Assembly: GCA_004519485.1 (NCBI GenBank)
Contig: CP038111.1
Location: forward strand, 248,001-312,000
Reading direction: 5' to 3'
From: Nannochloropsis oceanica
Taxonomy: Eukaryota > Sar > Eustigmatophyceae > Eustigmatales > Monodopsidaceae
Length of the DNA stretch: 64,000 bases
Below are positions 30,701 through 40,548 of the stretch, in pieces. Below the pieces are notes generated by a model. It worked only from the letters and a program-made list of their open reading frames with translations. It was not told the DNA's origin and ran no database searches. A program made the translations under genes and the position numbers. Each line of letters begins with the position of its first letter. The first letter of the stretch is position 1.

Positions 30701-33234
30701 CACTGTCTCCAGGGGAGATGGTGACTTTTGTCATGAACTTGGGGAAGGACGGGAAGGTTAACGAGGCTCTAACGCTGGCGTGGAGCCTTCTCCTTTGTGA
30801 CCTCGACGACGGCAGCAACGTTGCACCCAAAGGGCCCACCCTTCACCCAGAGTATTTTAAACGATTGAAAGGAGCCGATCCCTGGCTTATGGCTGGTGGT
30901 CTAGGGCGAGCTCGAGTCGCCCTGCAGTGCGTGCGATGGATGGTAATGGCGGGAGAGAGAGCCCCCGCGGGATGGACCAAGGAGGATCTGTTAATATTCC
31001 TAGAGGCCTGTCCAGACTACCACTTGGACAAAGTGGTGGCGTTGCTACTGGTACGACGGCGCGTCTCTGAGGCTTTGTTTGCGAGCTGGGCCCGAGAGAA
31101 AGTGTCTGGTTTGTCCAAGACCTTGGATTGTTTAGCCGCTATGGCCTCTTCTGCTTCGCCTACAACCTCCTCCTCACCCTTGTCTGCGTCGATCTCCTCT
31201 GCACGCTTATTTATGCCTTTGAGTCGAAGCGATGTCGCGTGGCTCTGCGGAGTCGGCGCCGGAAAATGCATTATCCAAGCAGGCCGTTGCATCCTCTGGG
31301 CTGTCCTGCCCCTGCGACTTAAACTCGATATTTTGCTGTCAGATCCCCACCTCCTCCTTCTCCGCGAGCAGTATCAATGGCTCTTAGCCACCCTCCCTAG
31401 CCTACCTCATCCCTATGTCGGCACTCTCGTCCTCCAACTCTCCTACTGGCTTGGCCTAGGGCCACTCCCCGCCCGTAAGCCACCCCCCCCTCTGCCCATG
31501 AGTCCGCGCCTGGTAGTAGCGGCTGCTGCCCCCCAAGAGAAGGAAGAGTGCGGCGCGCGGGGAGTACCGCTGATTGCGGCGTGGTCTTCGAGGGAGGGAG
31601 TTCTGACAGGCCTGGCGGCGGCGGTCGATGGCCTTACGGCGAGGGCGGCTCCTGCTGCTGCTGCTGCGACGGAAGAAAGACAGAAGGAATTGGAGGAGAA
31701 GGGGGGCGAGGGAAACTGTGAAGATCAGGTAAAGGCAGAGGAGAGTGAGAGGAATCAAAGGGAAGTGCGTATGCTTTCAGACCTACTTTTGGAAGTCCTG
31801 TTGATTCTAGCGCAGCCCCTCGCAAATACCCGCACGGCTCTCCATGCGCACCAACTGGCACAGCAGAAGATCACCAGCACCTCTTCGTGCAGCAATTTTT
31901 TGGCACGTCCCCCGGATCTCTCATTACCCGAGAGAGAGGCCTTGGAGGCTCAGCTACTGCTGGAGAAGCTTGTCGTCGCATGGACAAGCCAATCAGCTGC
32001 GTCGATGACTTCATCTTCCTCTTTCCTATCTCGAAGCGTGCATTTCACGCCAGCCATTATCCTCATGCGGGCCTTGACGAGGGAAACGACCACACCGAAG
32101 AACGCTGGAGCTGCGGCGTTACTCCTGGAAGCGGCAGGAGAATGGGAAGGAGCCCTACAGATCCGCTTGGACGAAATAGTGAAAATCACGACTAGATGTG
32201 AGAAAGATGTTGGTGTGGAGCAAGCGTGTAATGAGGAGGCCATTGAGGCGCTCCTTCGGCTGCTTCAGAGCCATGTGTTATTGCGCGAGGACACTCTTCA
32301 ATGGACTATTCGCAAGCGAATGGCGGCCAAGTTGCTTGAGAGCTGGGCCCGTTTGGGACTTTCGCCTGATCGGCTGGAAAACGTCATCTTGCCCTCGGTT
32401 GATGACAAGGCGAGGAATGCTGCGGGTGTCTCTTCCTGGGCATGGCATATGGGCGTGGCCCTATTGACAGACCTTCTCATACTCCATGCAGGTGCACCAG
32501 GCAGCCTCGTCGACGCAGACGGCGCGCTAGTGGTGCATGGAAGCCACCCCGTTCGTTTTTCTTCTTCCTTTCATGTGCGTCTCACCGAGCACGTCAAAAC
32601 TCACGGTCAAGCGATGCAGCAAGCGGGGGTCACGGACCTTTGGAGCACCGGCGGGCGTGCCCCAGCATTACTGCGCATCCCTAGACCTACTGCTGCTTTG
32701 TGGGATGCTCTGTATAAACAAATTCAGAGTTTGGAGGAAGGGCAAGCTGCGTCGAATCGTATTGAAATACCCCTGCAGCGGTTGCTGGACGCGATGTCCC
32801 GGGACAGGAGTGGTGGTTACGGTAGGAGTAGTGGTAATGGTTATGACGGGGACAAGCATGACATAAATGGCCCTTCTTCAAGAACTGGGGTAAGGCGTCT
32901 CCTGGGCCCTGTGAGGTTGGCAGGGAGGTGGGCCGGGGACGAACGAGGGGAGGGGGTCTCTATTCTAGCTTTCAGCTGTGGGCATGTCCTCAGTCAAATC
33001 GAGCTTCTTGAGCATTTCGTGCCTGCCTTGGAAAGTAAGTTAAAGGCGCTTGACCGACCGTTGCATCTCACTACCGAGATATTGATTCAGGAGTACCGGG
33101 CCTTGACGGGGTCGGGGATTGATGTTGGTGGTGGTGGTGGGATGGGAGGGGGGTCGCACCAGGGCATTTCACTGGCCTGCCCGTCATGTGTCACGGCCTT
33201 CATGGTTGATGTTGTGAATCAGCAAGAGCAGTAA
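27772..33234 (+). CDS. Very large unrecognised protein, solenoid-like with C-terminal RING-like zinc motif
   Basis: 1820 aa, one exon. The ATG at 27772 (MGKKKSRRGHGHNSS) was chosen because a TATA box lies 58 nt upstream; the frame is open further 5'. The N-terminal third contains short beta-type segments such as NTIACLALSEDLRRLLCVTR and ILLITLASGRLYSLALESP, separated by Gly/Ser/Gln runs, which suggests a degenerate beta-propeller. The middle and C-terminal parts are helical (VTFVMNLGKDGKVNEALTLA, LLLEKLVVAWTSQS, VEQACNEEAIEALLRLLQSH). The extreme C-terminus has FSCGHVL and, after about 65 residues, LACPSCVTAF: an incomplete RING-like CGH...CPxC pair. Propeller, helical solenoid and RING is the plan of HOPS/CORVET VPS subunits such as Vps8, but I see no specific family motif, so that remains a guess. 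Confidence 0.7.
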   Translation: MGKKKSRRGHGHNSSTIPPPRLAVDTSQHSQPPALPSPSSLPPPHVQLPLPPPPSQALIMLERYVHVANAWCDNTSACYPRSALQAQAQAQPRAASFEVSCAIQGRHPEADARITILALSTRQPSLLLRMSGNAWASLEGCGGVKEGDYMYEWPILPTSGGRSSGTNGGGGRSHSGSGGRLFSGRGPSNTIACLALSEDLRRLLCVTREGNAYVLHVRQMVTAARRVYDHERDEVTTSNASTSKVGKENQQLGQSDRNENALEQRKANSSADKQQQQRFNPLGPSLFDFSLDPKYQRDGAGSLQISSGGGGLGVSSGSGVGGGSGGGGAQRRAKDISLGSMSAEGEFVPRCCVWWTPAKGTTKRGEGVESLTACSSMAIVGGTSGGRGALSILDMDQEREVDLLYVPFSLIEGEEEDEYNHGVVALQIHTVGGNCNGRSGKDSPLQQRILLITLASGRLYSLALESPTDPVAPLSPMVNHHQHQQQQQDSPSPSRPSGSNRRHSGSPSSSSFTPQNQRMNYPRAATLGLPPPSPMTPPRPSPHSTTTIEVSSPSTSTQSIGSLLLTPPQRGRKTGKRKGSSGGGGEKEQEAGGDGKGSRLGALKDSYSSRMDGRQDEVEAESLWDRCFARPSYSSSLDQSRHPHIHTCFETPCSLWRADGGAAAEGSGGDGGGAAARLPSGWWEDTKVVTAVQSISKERGKEQGGLEAFGLVLSRLSPCGRGLTVEVHYCALARSGGGGREEGATPATATAAAAPACRCLCQMALAEDLDAMDRMTGKSSSTLGEVCASRVIEANLMPEKYLVLSVAACRRQEGGPAGAWVEDIGENQDGLSSSSFWLLTYRLPQDKNDDDVYSSASVGPPISPLLRAFQSPTKAPLSFLGWLVPVKPDIRDILNLARFRMFLPSIMTPSSSTTGPDNVLAWSLVVWSRCSIFLLRLLANKEEETMSSSPRPGRRGGFALPDFPLPSFLPSSLQAHALSPGEMVTFVMNLGKDGKVNEALTLAWSLLLCDLDDGSNVAPKGPTLHPEYFKRLKGADPWLMAGGLGRARVALQCVRWMVMAGERAPAGWTKEDLLIFLEACPDYHLDKVVALLLVRRRVSEALFASWAREKVSGLSKTLDCLAAMASSASPTTSSSPLSASISSARLFMPLSRSDVAWLCGVGAGKCIIQAGRCILWAVLPLRLKLDILLSDPHLLLLREQYQWLLATLPSLPHPYVGTLVLQLSYWLGLGPLPARKPPPPLPMSPRLVVAAAAPQEKEECGARGVPLIAAWSSREGVLTGLAAAVDGLTARAAPAAAAATEERQKELEEKGGEGNCEDQVKAEESERNQREVRMLSDLLLEVLLILAQPLANTRTALHAHQLAQQKITSTSSCSNFLARPPDLSLPEREALEAQLLLEKLVVAWTSQSAASMTSSSSFLSRSVHFTPAIILMRALTRETTTPKNAGAAALLLEAAGEWEGALQIRLDEIVKITTRCEKDVGVEQACNEEAIEALLRLLQSHVLLREDTLQWTIRKRMAAKLLESWARLGLSPDRLENVILPSVDDKARNAAGVSSWAWHMGVALLTDLLILHAGAPGSLVDADGALVVHGSHPVRFSSSFHVRLTEHVKTHGQAMQQAGVTDLWSTGGRAPALLRIPRPTAALWDALYKQIQSLEEGQAASNRIEIPLQRLLDAMSRDRSGGYGRSSGNGYDGDKHDINGPSSRTGVRRLLGPVRLAGRWAGDERGEGVSILAFSCGHVLSQIELLEHFVPALESKLKALDRPLHLTTEILIQEYRALTGSGIDVGGGGGMGGGSHQGISLACPSCVTAFMVDVVNQQEQ

Positions 33235-33361
33235 ACTAAATGAAAATGTACAGAATCAGCGTGTATAGACTAAAACGAGTTCAAGGGTAATGTACAGACT
33301 AAAAGAGTGAAAACAGCGTACATCTTCCTTTAATTGTTTTTTGTCTGCTCATTTTTTCGCT

Positions 33362-33921
33362 TTACTTGAGCCCACAACCCCTGGCCCCTGGTCCTGGTGA
33401 GACAGTGCGACTAGGTAGGCCTCTAAAATATGCGTAAATTGATACGTGTGCGAAGAGAAAAAAGAGTCGAGAGTATAATAACTTGCGTGTCAAGTTAACA
33501 CAGAGGTTAGGGGTGGGTTTATATTGTCACTTTTCACTTGCGAGGGTCCGACGAGTCCCTCGCCCACAGAGGATTCTCCAATCGTGTCCGTCGTGGTTCC
33601 CAAGCTGATTAAGGAATAGCCACCTGTACAGATAGATGTATGAAAGTCGTGTCAGACAAAAGGATCGAAAAATAGAGAGCCACCGAGTTGCGATTTATTC
33701 CCATATGTTCCAAGAGTCGGGAATGTGCCACCAGCTATGCCCAGGGTACCTGGCTGCGCGCCACCACCAAAGGCCATCCCTCTTCCACCAGCAACAGGAG
33801 AGTGAGCGACTTGGAGTTCGTGTGTCGTAGACCCGCTAAAACCCATAGGCAGGGTATCATTGAAGCGCACGCCGACAGGGAAGCTCTCAATAACGGCGTG
33901 GAGAATGGTTTGCTGTAGCAC
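33362..33921 (-). pseudogene. Diverged, 5'-incomplete copy of the small secreted protein gene
   Basis: Three blocks match the exons of the gene at 34914-35849, in the same order and strand. Block 1 (about 33918-33684) encodes VLQQTILHAVI, VAHSPVAGG and AFGGGAQPGTLGIAGGTFP. Block 2 (33623-33542) encodes TTTDTIGESSVGEGLVGPS. Block 3 (33422-33362) encodes GLPSRTVSPGPGARGCGLK and a stop. The donor position used by the sister gene (CCTG|GTACGT) reads CTTGGAACAT here, so that site is lost; a GT 30 nt further (33683) would keep the frame. The last intron would use a GC donor (GCAAGT). No matching signal-peptide exon was found upstream. It may be a decaying copy or a gene with changed splicing. Confidence 0.5.
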
Positions 33922-34913
33922 TCGCGATGATACCCATTTTACCCAGATTTTTTAACCCGTCCGACGAACGCCGCTGATCGCGGTGGGGATCGAATGTACC
34001 ACGCAACGCATGTTCACATACAGCCGGCCGGACTGTGACGAGGGCCAATACAATTACGACCAAATTTCACCCGTGCGGCATTGAACCTGTTCGATGGTTT
34101 TGGGGGTGGTACGTCTTCGTCAGCTGCAAGACCGCAGTACTGTACGAGTCGGGACGAGATGAGGACAGGAATCAAGGCACGTGCTGGTGAAAAGCACATG
34201 ATCGACAAAACAATATGCACACATTACTCGTAGGATGCACTCTCACATGTGGCTGGTACGGGCCTTATTGGAAATTAACGGCCAGGAGGGTATTTGACAA
34301 AGCGGCATTTTCAAACCTATGGCAGAGTAAACCGGGGACTGCCTGATCGAAAAATCTGTCAAAGTCGCTAGTAAAACTCGGACAAGGATCAAGAGACGAA
34401 TATGCAACAATTTCTTGTTGGAAGGCTTCCCCTCGTATGCAAGTCCTAGAGGACGCAGGTTGCATGCGATAGTTCTAGAGGGATATATATACCAATACCA
34501 TGCATAGCATGAGTGTGTGTACGCATTTGGGCTTCACATTCATACTCGCGACCAGACAAATTCAATTCTTTTACTTGACTTTTATGATAGCCCCTCGATG
34601 AATAAGAAAGCGCGCACTTCTACTGCCATCCTATCTCAGTAGCATTTTCCTTTTGTGTGCCAAAGTGCTGGATTGTGACTGGAAGAGGTAGCTGAAAAGT
34701 AGGTACCCAAAATCTGCATCACTGACAATATCAAATTTTAAGATGCTGAATTTGTACATTTTAAGTCGATATCATCGCCACGTCTTTGGAGCCTTGATAC
34801 CTGATGGTGATCTACAGGTCGGCGGACATTTTGAGACTTTGCCCCAAGCTGTCTCTTGTCCGTCTATGCTTCAACCATCTTGATCCGCACCACAATCATC
34901 ACCTGCCAGCACT
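33922..34913. other. Gene-poor spacer between the two secreted-protein copies
   Basis: About 1 kb, AT-richer than the rest of the window. A TATATATA motif on the minus strand (about 34484-34491) precedes a short open frame (34465-34265) with no recognisable domain. I cannot support a gene here. Confidence 0.4.
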
Positions 34914-35849
34914 CTAAATACGACCTCCAAGTCCGCCGACGGATCCAACGCCCCCAGGCGTAGCGATGGGTGCAGGCAGACCCCTCGGAAATGTAAACAA
35001 GGAAAGTGAATATACGCTGAGCATTTCACACGTTACGCCCTCTCAGCATGGCCAGAAAGAGAGGATACATTCAGGGACACAAATATTACTTACGAAGGTC
35101 CCACGAGTCCCTCTCCCACAGGGGCTCCTCCAATAGTTCCCGCCGTGGTACCCAAGCCGGTCGGGGAACCGCCAACTCCGGTGCCACCTGTAGATACCCC
35201 TGACTCGCCAGCTGTACAGATGAACGTGCAAAGCTTGGGTCAGGCAAGGGAGATCAAGAGTGTTTAAACCACCTTAACGCAAGTTCCCTTCAAACGTACC
35301 AGGATTCGGGAATGTACCACCAGCAACTCCTGGAGTACCCGACTGAGCGCCACCACCGAAGAGGACCCCCCCCGTACCGCCAGTAACAGGAGAGTGAGCG
35401 ATTTGGGGTAAATGCGTCGTAGGTCCAGTGATACCCGTAGTTCCAAGACCTTCTAAGCGAGTCCCGCTTTGGTTGTCATTCATGTAAGCCTGGACGCTAG
35501 TTTGCTGCAGCTCCCTTACTATGGCGTCTGCAGTCGCGTCCGTGGTGCCGTCAGATTCGTGCTCATGGGCAAGTTCAGAGGCAGAAGTAAAATTTTGAGT
35601 GCTAAAATGCAGAGCATTTCGGCCAGTAGCATATCCATCCACGGCGATAATGGTGCCAGATTCAAGGTTCTTAGACGAAGCAGACGAAGCGTGGCCCTCC
35701 TTCCACTCTGGCCGCTGCTGCTGATCATGAACTACTCCTTCTCGGACGAAGCCGCGCAAGGCGGGATCACATGTAGTTGACTTAGTCAAGATAAATAAGA
35801 CGATGCAGAGAAGAGAACGGCGGTATTGATGAGAGGGCAACGAGGGCAT
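34914..35849 (-). CDS. Small secreted Gly/Thr/Pro-rich protein, unrecognised
   Basis: Three exons (35849-35300, 35211-35094, 34983-34914) join in frame to give 245 aa. The N-terminus is a signal peptide (MPSLPSHQYRRSLLCIVLFI then LTKSTTC|DPA), so the product is secreted or enters the endomembrane system. The mature part starts acidic/polar (residues 27-140), continues with QIAHSPVTGGTGGVLFGGGA and AGGTFPNP, and ends in a low-complexity GTG/GSP/GLG region and GLGGRI. Both introns have good GT donors (GTACGT, GTAAGT). If the last intron is retained, translation ends a codon later at a TAA (35090). A TATA box lies about 190 nt upstream of the ATG. A diverged copy sits 1.4 kb downstream. An extracellular-matrix or wall role is conceivable from composition only. 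Confidence 0.6.
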
Positions 35850-36225
35850 GTGACAGACTGTTCGATGTGTGCGGTACAGGAGCAAGGGCAGAAAGTCAAC
35901 GAGATGTATGGCGAGCAGTCAGAGATATGCATCACAAAGACAAACAGAAGATAATGAGAGGACAGCCATTGTGCAAGAGTTTGCCAGACCTCGAAGTTGG
36001 GAACTGACACCTACGCGGCACCATTCCTGAGCGTCGTGTTATATAGCAACATGTGGCGGCATTCTTCTGCCGTCTCAACCTCCCCTCAAGAGCACAGAGA
36101 GCCGCGGCAGCGTGCTGAGGATGAGAGGGGAAGTCTGGGGGCCGGAGGCACCCCGGGGTTGGTTCAGCTGTAGAATCAGATAGCAAAACAAAGAAAGTAT
36201 TTGGAATTGGCCTCTTGTTGCCGTG
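35850..36225. promoter_or_regulatory. Upstream region of the secreted-protein gene
   Basis: Contains the minus-strand TATA box at 36045-36039. No coding sequence is supported here. Confidence 0.45.
36039..36045 (-). promoter_or_regulatory. TATA box (TATATAA) for the secreted-protein gene
   Basis: On the minus strand the sequence reads GCTATATAAC, about 190 nt upstream of the ATG at 35849. Position and orientation fit the secreted-protein gene. Confidence 0.45.
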
Positions 36226-36351
36226 TCATTCAAAGATGAACGTTCCGCCAACAGAGGATTGGTACCACTCCGGGTCCTTTTCCAGAGCTTCCTTCTGGGC
36301 TGCCTCAAGCAACGTCTCGTCTGATACAGTGCCCAGGTAAAAGTGCGACAT
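36226..36351 (-). CDS. Candidate 41-residue micro-ORF, unrecognised
   Basis: An ATG-to-TGA frame of 42 codons including the stop, between the AAA ATPase gene and the secreted-protein gene. The peptide is compositionally protein-like: MSHFYLGTVSDETLLEAAQK, then EALEKDPEWYQSSVGGTFIF and a final Glu. It has an amphipathic acidic helix and an aromatic, hydrophobic end, with no low complexity. The frame is also open for about 15 codons upstream of the ATG, so this may be the last exon of a longer small protein. The neighbourhood gives no functional hint. Confidence 0.4.
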   Translation of the reverse strand: MSHFYLGTVSDETLLEAAQKEALEKDPEWYQSSVGGTFIFE

Positions 36352-36529
36352 CCAAGCACACGCACACAGACCAGAGAGTGATACGAGATGATCCTACGGT
36401 GTTGATTTTTTCAATAGTCGCACGTTCAGAGCACGAGACAGGGCGCGGTGCAAGGAACGAACCAATAGAGGAATGTAACAACCATCATTTCCATTTTTTC
36501 TTATTCTATCGACCAAAAATGACCCTGCC

Positions 36530-38126
36530 TCATGTATATCCATTGTCTTTCATGTACATGTCGAATGCCTGCACTGTGGCCTGTGATACACTCGGCCTAA
36601 TGGACTGCAACGCACGACTAAAGTCCTCAAAAGAAATCGGTCGTAAATGCTCTTCCTTCACGGTCCGCAAAGCCGAGCTCCCCACTTCTCGTATTGGGCC
36701 CATTGCCGCGTCTTTGGCCACTTGTGCCACATCACTGCAGCTGTATCCCGCTGTAAGCTCGACCAGCTGGGTGACTTGTGGTGCCTTGAGGGCATGTCGC
36801 TGGCTTTTTAACAGGTTCTTGAGCAAGGCCTCCCGCGTCACTTTATCAGGGAGAGGAATAAACACCTTCTTGGCCAAGCGTCGAAGAACCGCCTCGTCTA
36901 ATGCCCATGGCAGATTCGTCGCCCCCATAACCAAGATATGATCCTCGCTGTCCGTGCCTGCTCCATCAAGCTGGACCAAAAACTCTGTTTTTAATCGGCG
37001 ACTCGCCTCGTGCTCTTTCTCATTCCGTTGGCCCAGCATGCTCTCAATCTCATCGACAAAAATAATGGAAGGCTGCTGCTTTCGGGCGACGGAAAAGAGA
37101 GCGCGAACCATCTTCTCTCCTTCCCCCACGTACTTGCTGACGAGGGACGAGGCGCTGATGGAGAAAAAGGCGAAACCTGTCTCGCTCGCCACGGCCTTGG
37201 CTAGGAGGGTTTTACCCGTGCCTGGAGGACTGTATTCGTAATGAAGAGAGAAAGAATTTTATGTATTAAAGAAAGGAACGAATGAATAAGATGTTTGTTC
37301 GTTCGTGACCGCTCATTTCCGAAGCCTTACCCAAACAAATCCTCCCTCCCTCGCTCTCTCCCCTCTTTCCTCCCAGCGCGTACCCAAACAAAAGCACACC
37401 TCTTGGTGGGGCCCTCAACCCCTTGAAAAGATCTGGACGGAGATTAGGCAGCACCACCGCTTCTTGCAATGTTCGCTTAGCGTCCTCCAAGCCCGCAATC
37501 TGCTCCCAAGTCACTCGAGACGACCGATCCAACACCTCTTCCATCACCAGCATTTCCTGCTCACTCGCAGGTCCACGGAAACCACGCCTACCGCTATTGA
37601 CAGCTTTGCATGCCCCTGATCCTGTTGAAACTCCACCCCGTCCTACTACCTCTCGGCCCCCTGCGGCAGCACCAGCACCCCCACGGCATCTCGCCGCTCT
37701 TCCTCCTGTATAGTCATAATCATCTGGCTTGCTTGGTCTATGTGCTGCTGCTCCTGATCTTGCCGCCGCTGGCGGTGCACTTATACGTCTTGTGTGAATC
37801 ACGCCCTCTCGTTTTCTTCGATCGAGCACCAGGCTTAGCTCCTCGGCCCTCGTCAAGTAAGAATTGGCCGCTCGTTTGATTTGCTCGCCATCACCTTTGC
37901 CTTGCCTAACAGCCTCAAGCAGATAAGCCACCGCTTCCTGGTAGAGAGGAAAAGCCTCGTCGACACGACCATTCTCATCGTGCTCCACTGCGTGTTTTGC
38001 GGCCTCGAAGCCCTTCCGGATGGTGGAGTCTTTGGGAGAAGAGGGAGACGCGGAAGAAACAACAGGGTTTGGTATTTTCTTGTTGGCTCCCAGCATGGAG
38101 ATGCCATGGAAAGAGGGACCGCTCAT
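36530..38126 (-). CDS. MIT-domain AAA ATPase, spastin/fidgetin/VPS4 group
   Basis: Meiotic-clade AAA ATPase, 480 aa, from exons 38126-37384 and 37229-36530. An N-terminal MIT-like helical bundle (about residues 38-105: [29 protein letters not shown]) would recruit it to ESCRT-III or microtubules. A linker follows, then one AAA cassette: [20 protein letters not shown], Walker A GPPGTGKT formed across the splice junction, pore loop SKYVGEGEK, Walker [21 protein letters not shown], sensor GATNLPW. The C-terminus ([20 protein letters not shown] and YMKDNGYT) ends like spastin and fidgetin and lacks the beta-domain insertion and AL-type end I expect for VPS4. It either severs microtubules or remodels ESCRT-III; the sequence alone does not decide. 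Divergent with the dehydrogenase gene at 38725. Confidence 0.88.
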
Positions 38127-38724
38127 GCTTGAGGACGCCGGGGGTTATGGCTGTGCTGTTGAAGGCACGTGCGGGTTCTGGGTCTCTGGGCTGACGATGA
38201 TGATGATGATGCTGCGTGCGCTACGCTCCCTCTCCCGAGCGCAGCTTCTGGCATCAAGGAACAAGGCTCCCGCTCAAGGCACCGCTTCTGCCCCTCCCTA
38301 TTATAATTACAGTACAGTACGTGTGGTGAGTGACAATCAACGTTGGCCCCCAGCAATTGAAGGCATTCAGAATGCTGTGAAAGCGATGACGACATGACGT
38401 TGAGATGGCGAGAAGACATGCATCATCTGTGATCATAGACCACAAAATCACAGATACCTCACAGGCTAAGCCGAGTTAAAGCTCGAGGATCAGGCAGCAA
38501 GGCGGCGGGGATTCCCAGGCAGCAAGACGACGAGGATAAGAGCGCCCACGAAGGTAACCTCCTCCCTCATCCTCGCCTGCTTTATCAGTGGACCCAGCGT
38601 CCATGTATGAACTACAATTGGGTGCGGCTGCCCAGTATAAACAAGCGTGGACAAGCATCTTGGCATCTCCTACCAGCGGCTTACCTATCTTTAATTGATT
38701 TCAGAGCCGCCGTCAATAGCATCC
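38127..38724. promoter_or_regulatory. Divergent promoter region, MIT-AAA ATPase / L2HGDH-like gene
   Basis: About 600 bp between head-to-head genes. No motif I can assign with confidence. Confidence 0.45.
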
Positions 38725-40125
38725 ATGGCCTCCGCTGCCACTGCCGCCTCTGCCGCGGAAATTGGCGTGCTTGTCATTGGAGGCGGCGCCGTCGGCTTGT
38801 CCGTAGCGGTGAAGCTGGCCGAGAGGCAGATAGGGCGAAGTGTGCTACTTGTTGAACGGCATGCAAAATTGGGCTTGGAATCAAGCTCGCATAATAGCGA
38901 GGTGATTCATGCATCAGTCTACTACCCACCAAACTCGCTCAAGGCTCGCCTCTGCCGGCAGGGGAACGATATGATGTACGCCCTATGCAAAGAAAAAGAT
39001 ATCCCCCACGCGAACATTGGGAAGCTCTTAGTACCCAAAAGTCAGGTGGAACTTCGGTTGCTACCCCGTATTTTGGCCACGGCTCTGGCCTCAGGAGGAC
39101 AAGGTGTTAAATTGGTGAATGAAGATGAGCTTCGGGATTTGGAGCCGAATGTTAACGCGCCTGCCGCCATTTATTGTCCCACCACTGGTATCATTGACAG
39201 CCACGGTAAGACGTGAGAGGGAAAGTGAGAGTGAGAGCAGGCTGAAAATAGATGGGCGACTGTGAAAAGGATGGGGGACCAAATTTCTCACATCTTTCAC
39301 GACCCTCCCTCCCCTCTTCCCTCCACCCCGATAGCCCTCCTCCAATCCTACGAAACCTCCTTCCTCTCCTCTGGAGGGGACATTGCGCTTAATGCCGAGG
39401 TCGTTGCCATAAAGAAATACCAAGGCTTCCCCGCCTACAAGGTAGAAATAGAAGACGTTGATCTCTCGTCCCCCAACCGGAAAGTCAAATCCCGTTTTTC
39501 TATCCAAGCACGCTCCATTGTCAATTGCGCCGGTCTTGGCAGTGCTCGAGTCGCGGCTTTAGCAGGCATCGATGTGGATAAGGCCAATTATCGATTGCAT
39601 CCCACGAAAGGCGTTTATTTCCGGGTGCATAAGCAGTTGAATAAATATCCGAAAATGCTGGTTTATCCGTTACCCATTAACGGTTCCGTTGGTGTTCACA
39701 CTACGCCTGATCTGCACGGAGGAATGAGGCTGGGGCCATTGGAAACTTGGTTCCCACAAAGAAAGAAGGGGGAGGGAGGGAGAGACAGCGTCGAGGATTT
39801 CAGTCATCCGGGGAATGAGAGTTATTATGGGGCGGAGGGGTTGGACTTGTCGGTGGGGGAGGAGATGAGAGAGAAGTTCGTGGAGTCAGTGAGACCTTTC
39901 TTGCCGTTTGTTGAGGCGACGGATATAGCGCCGGAGAGCAGTGGGATCCATTCGAAGTTGCAGAGCGAACAAGAGACGGGAATGAGGGATTGGGTGATCA
40001 AGCATGAGGTAGAGAGGGGATTAGCCAATTTCTATAATTTGGTTGGGATTGAGTCACCAGGGTTGACGGCCAGTCCTGCTATAGGGGAGTACGTGGCCCA
40101 GCTTGTACATTCTGAATCGAAATAA
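38725..40125 (+). CDS. L2HGDH: L-2-hydroxyglutarate dehydrogenase-like FAD oxidoreductase
   Basis: Oxidises L-2-hydroxyglutarate to 2-oxoglutarate with FAD, a metabolite-repair reaction usually in mitochondria. Exons 38725-39205 and 39335-40125 encode 423 aa (human 463). The Rossmann fold is near the start (VLVIGGGAVGLSVAVKLAER), then LLVERHAKLGLESSSHNSEV with the flavin-contacting SSxNSEV motif, IHASVYYPPNSLKARLCRQG, YCPTTGIIDSHALLQSY across the splice, IVNCAGLGSARVA, and the C-terminal FYNLVGIESPGLTASPAIGE. The 129-nt intron (GTAAGA ... GATAG) falls between D-S-H and A-L-L-Q. The upstream open frame has no earlier ATG. The N-terminal leader is short and Ala-rich (MASAATAASAAE), so import into mitochondria is possible but not clear. 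Confidence 0.9.
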
Positions 40126-40548
40126 GCGATAGAAGAAGAAGGAGCTGGAGGTGGTATGTAGACCGAAAAGAAAAAGAAATTTGGAGCAAAGAAAGTTGAG
40201 GACTACGTACACAGAATAAACTGATCCTGCTGGCGGATTTCTCTCGCTGTGATGTGAACGCACCACTTACATTTTGGTGAGATTTCGTCTTTTTAATAAA
40301 CTATTCGCTTTGCCTATCTACACATGTTGTTTATTCTGCATCAGAAAATCCTACTTGTATGTGTGTAAAATTATACACATGCACGCCGTCCTTCTCTCTT
40401 CCTCAACGCATTCCACGTTGCTTTGTTCCAGCGCGATGTTTCTGTTTTCCGACTGCCTACTTGATTGTGCGGCAATCGTCATCAAACAGGTTATTGACTA
40501 CTGCATGTCATTTTCTCTCCTCCCCTCTCTCCCTCTGTCCTTCCCCTT
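40126..40548. other. Convergent intergenic region, L2HGDH-like / sigma factor
   Basis: AT-richer 3' flanks of two converging genes. No gene is seen. Confidence 0.5.
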
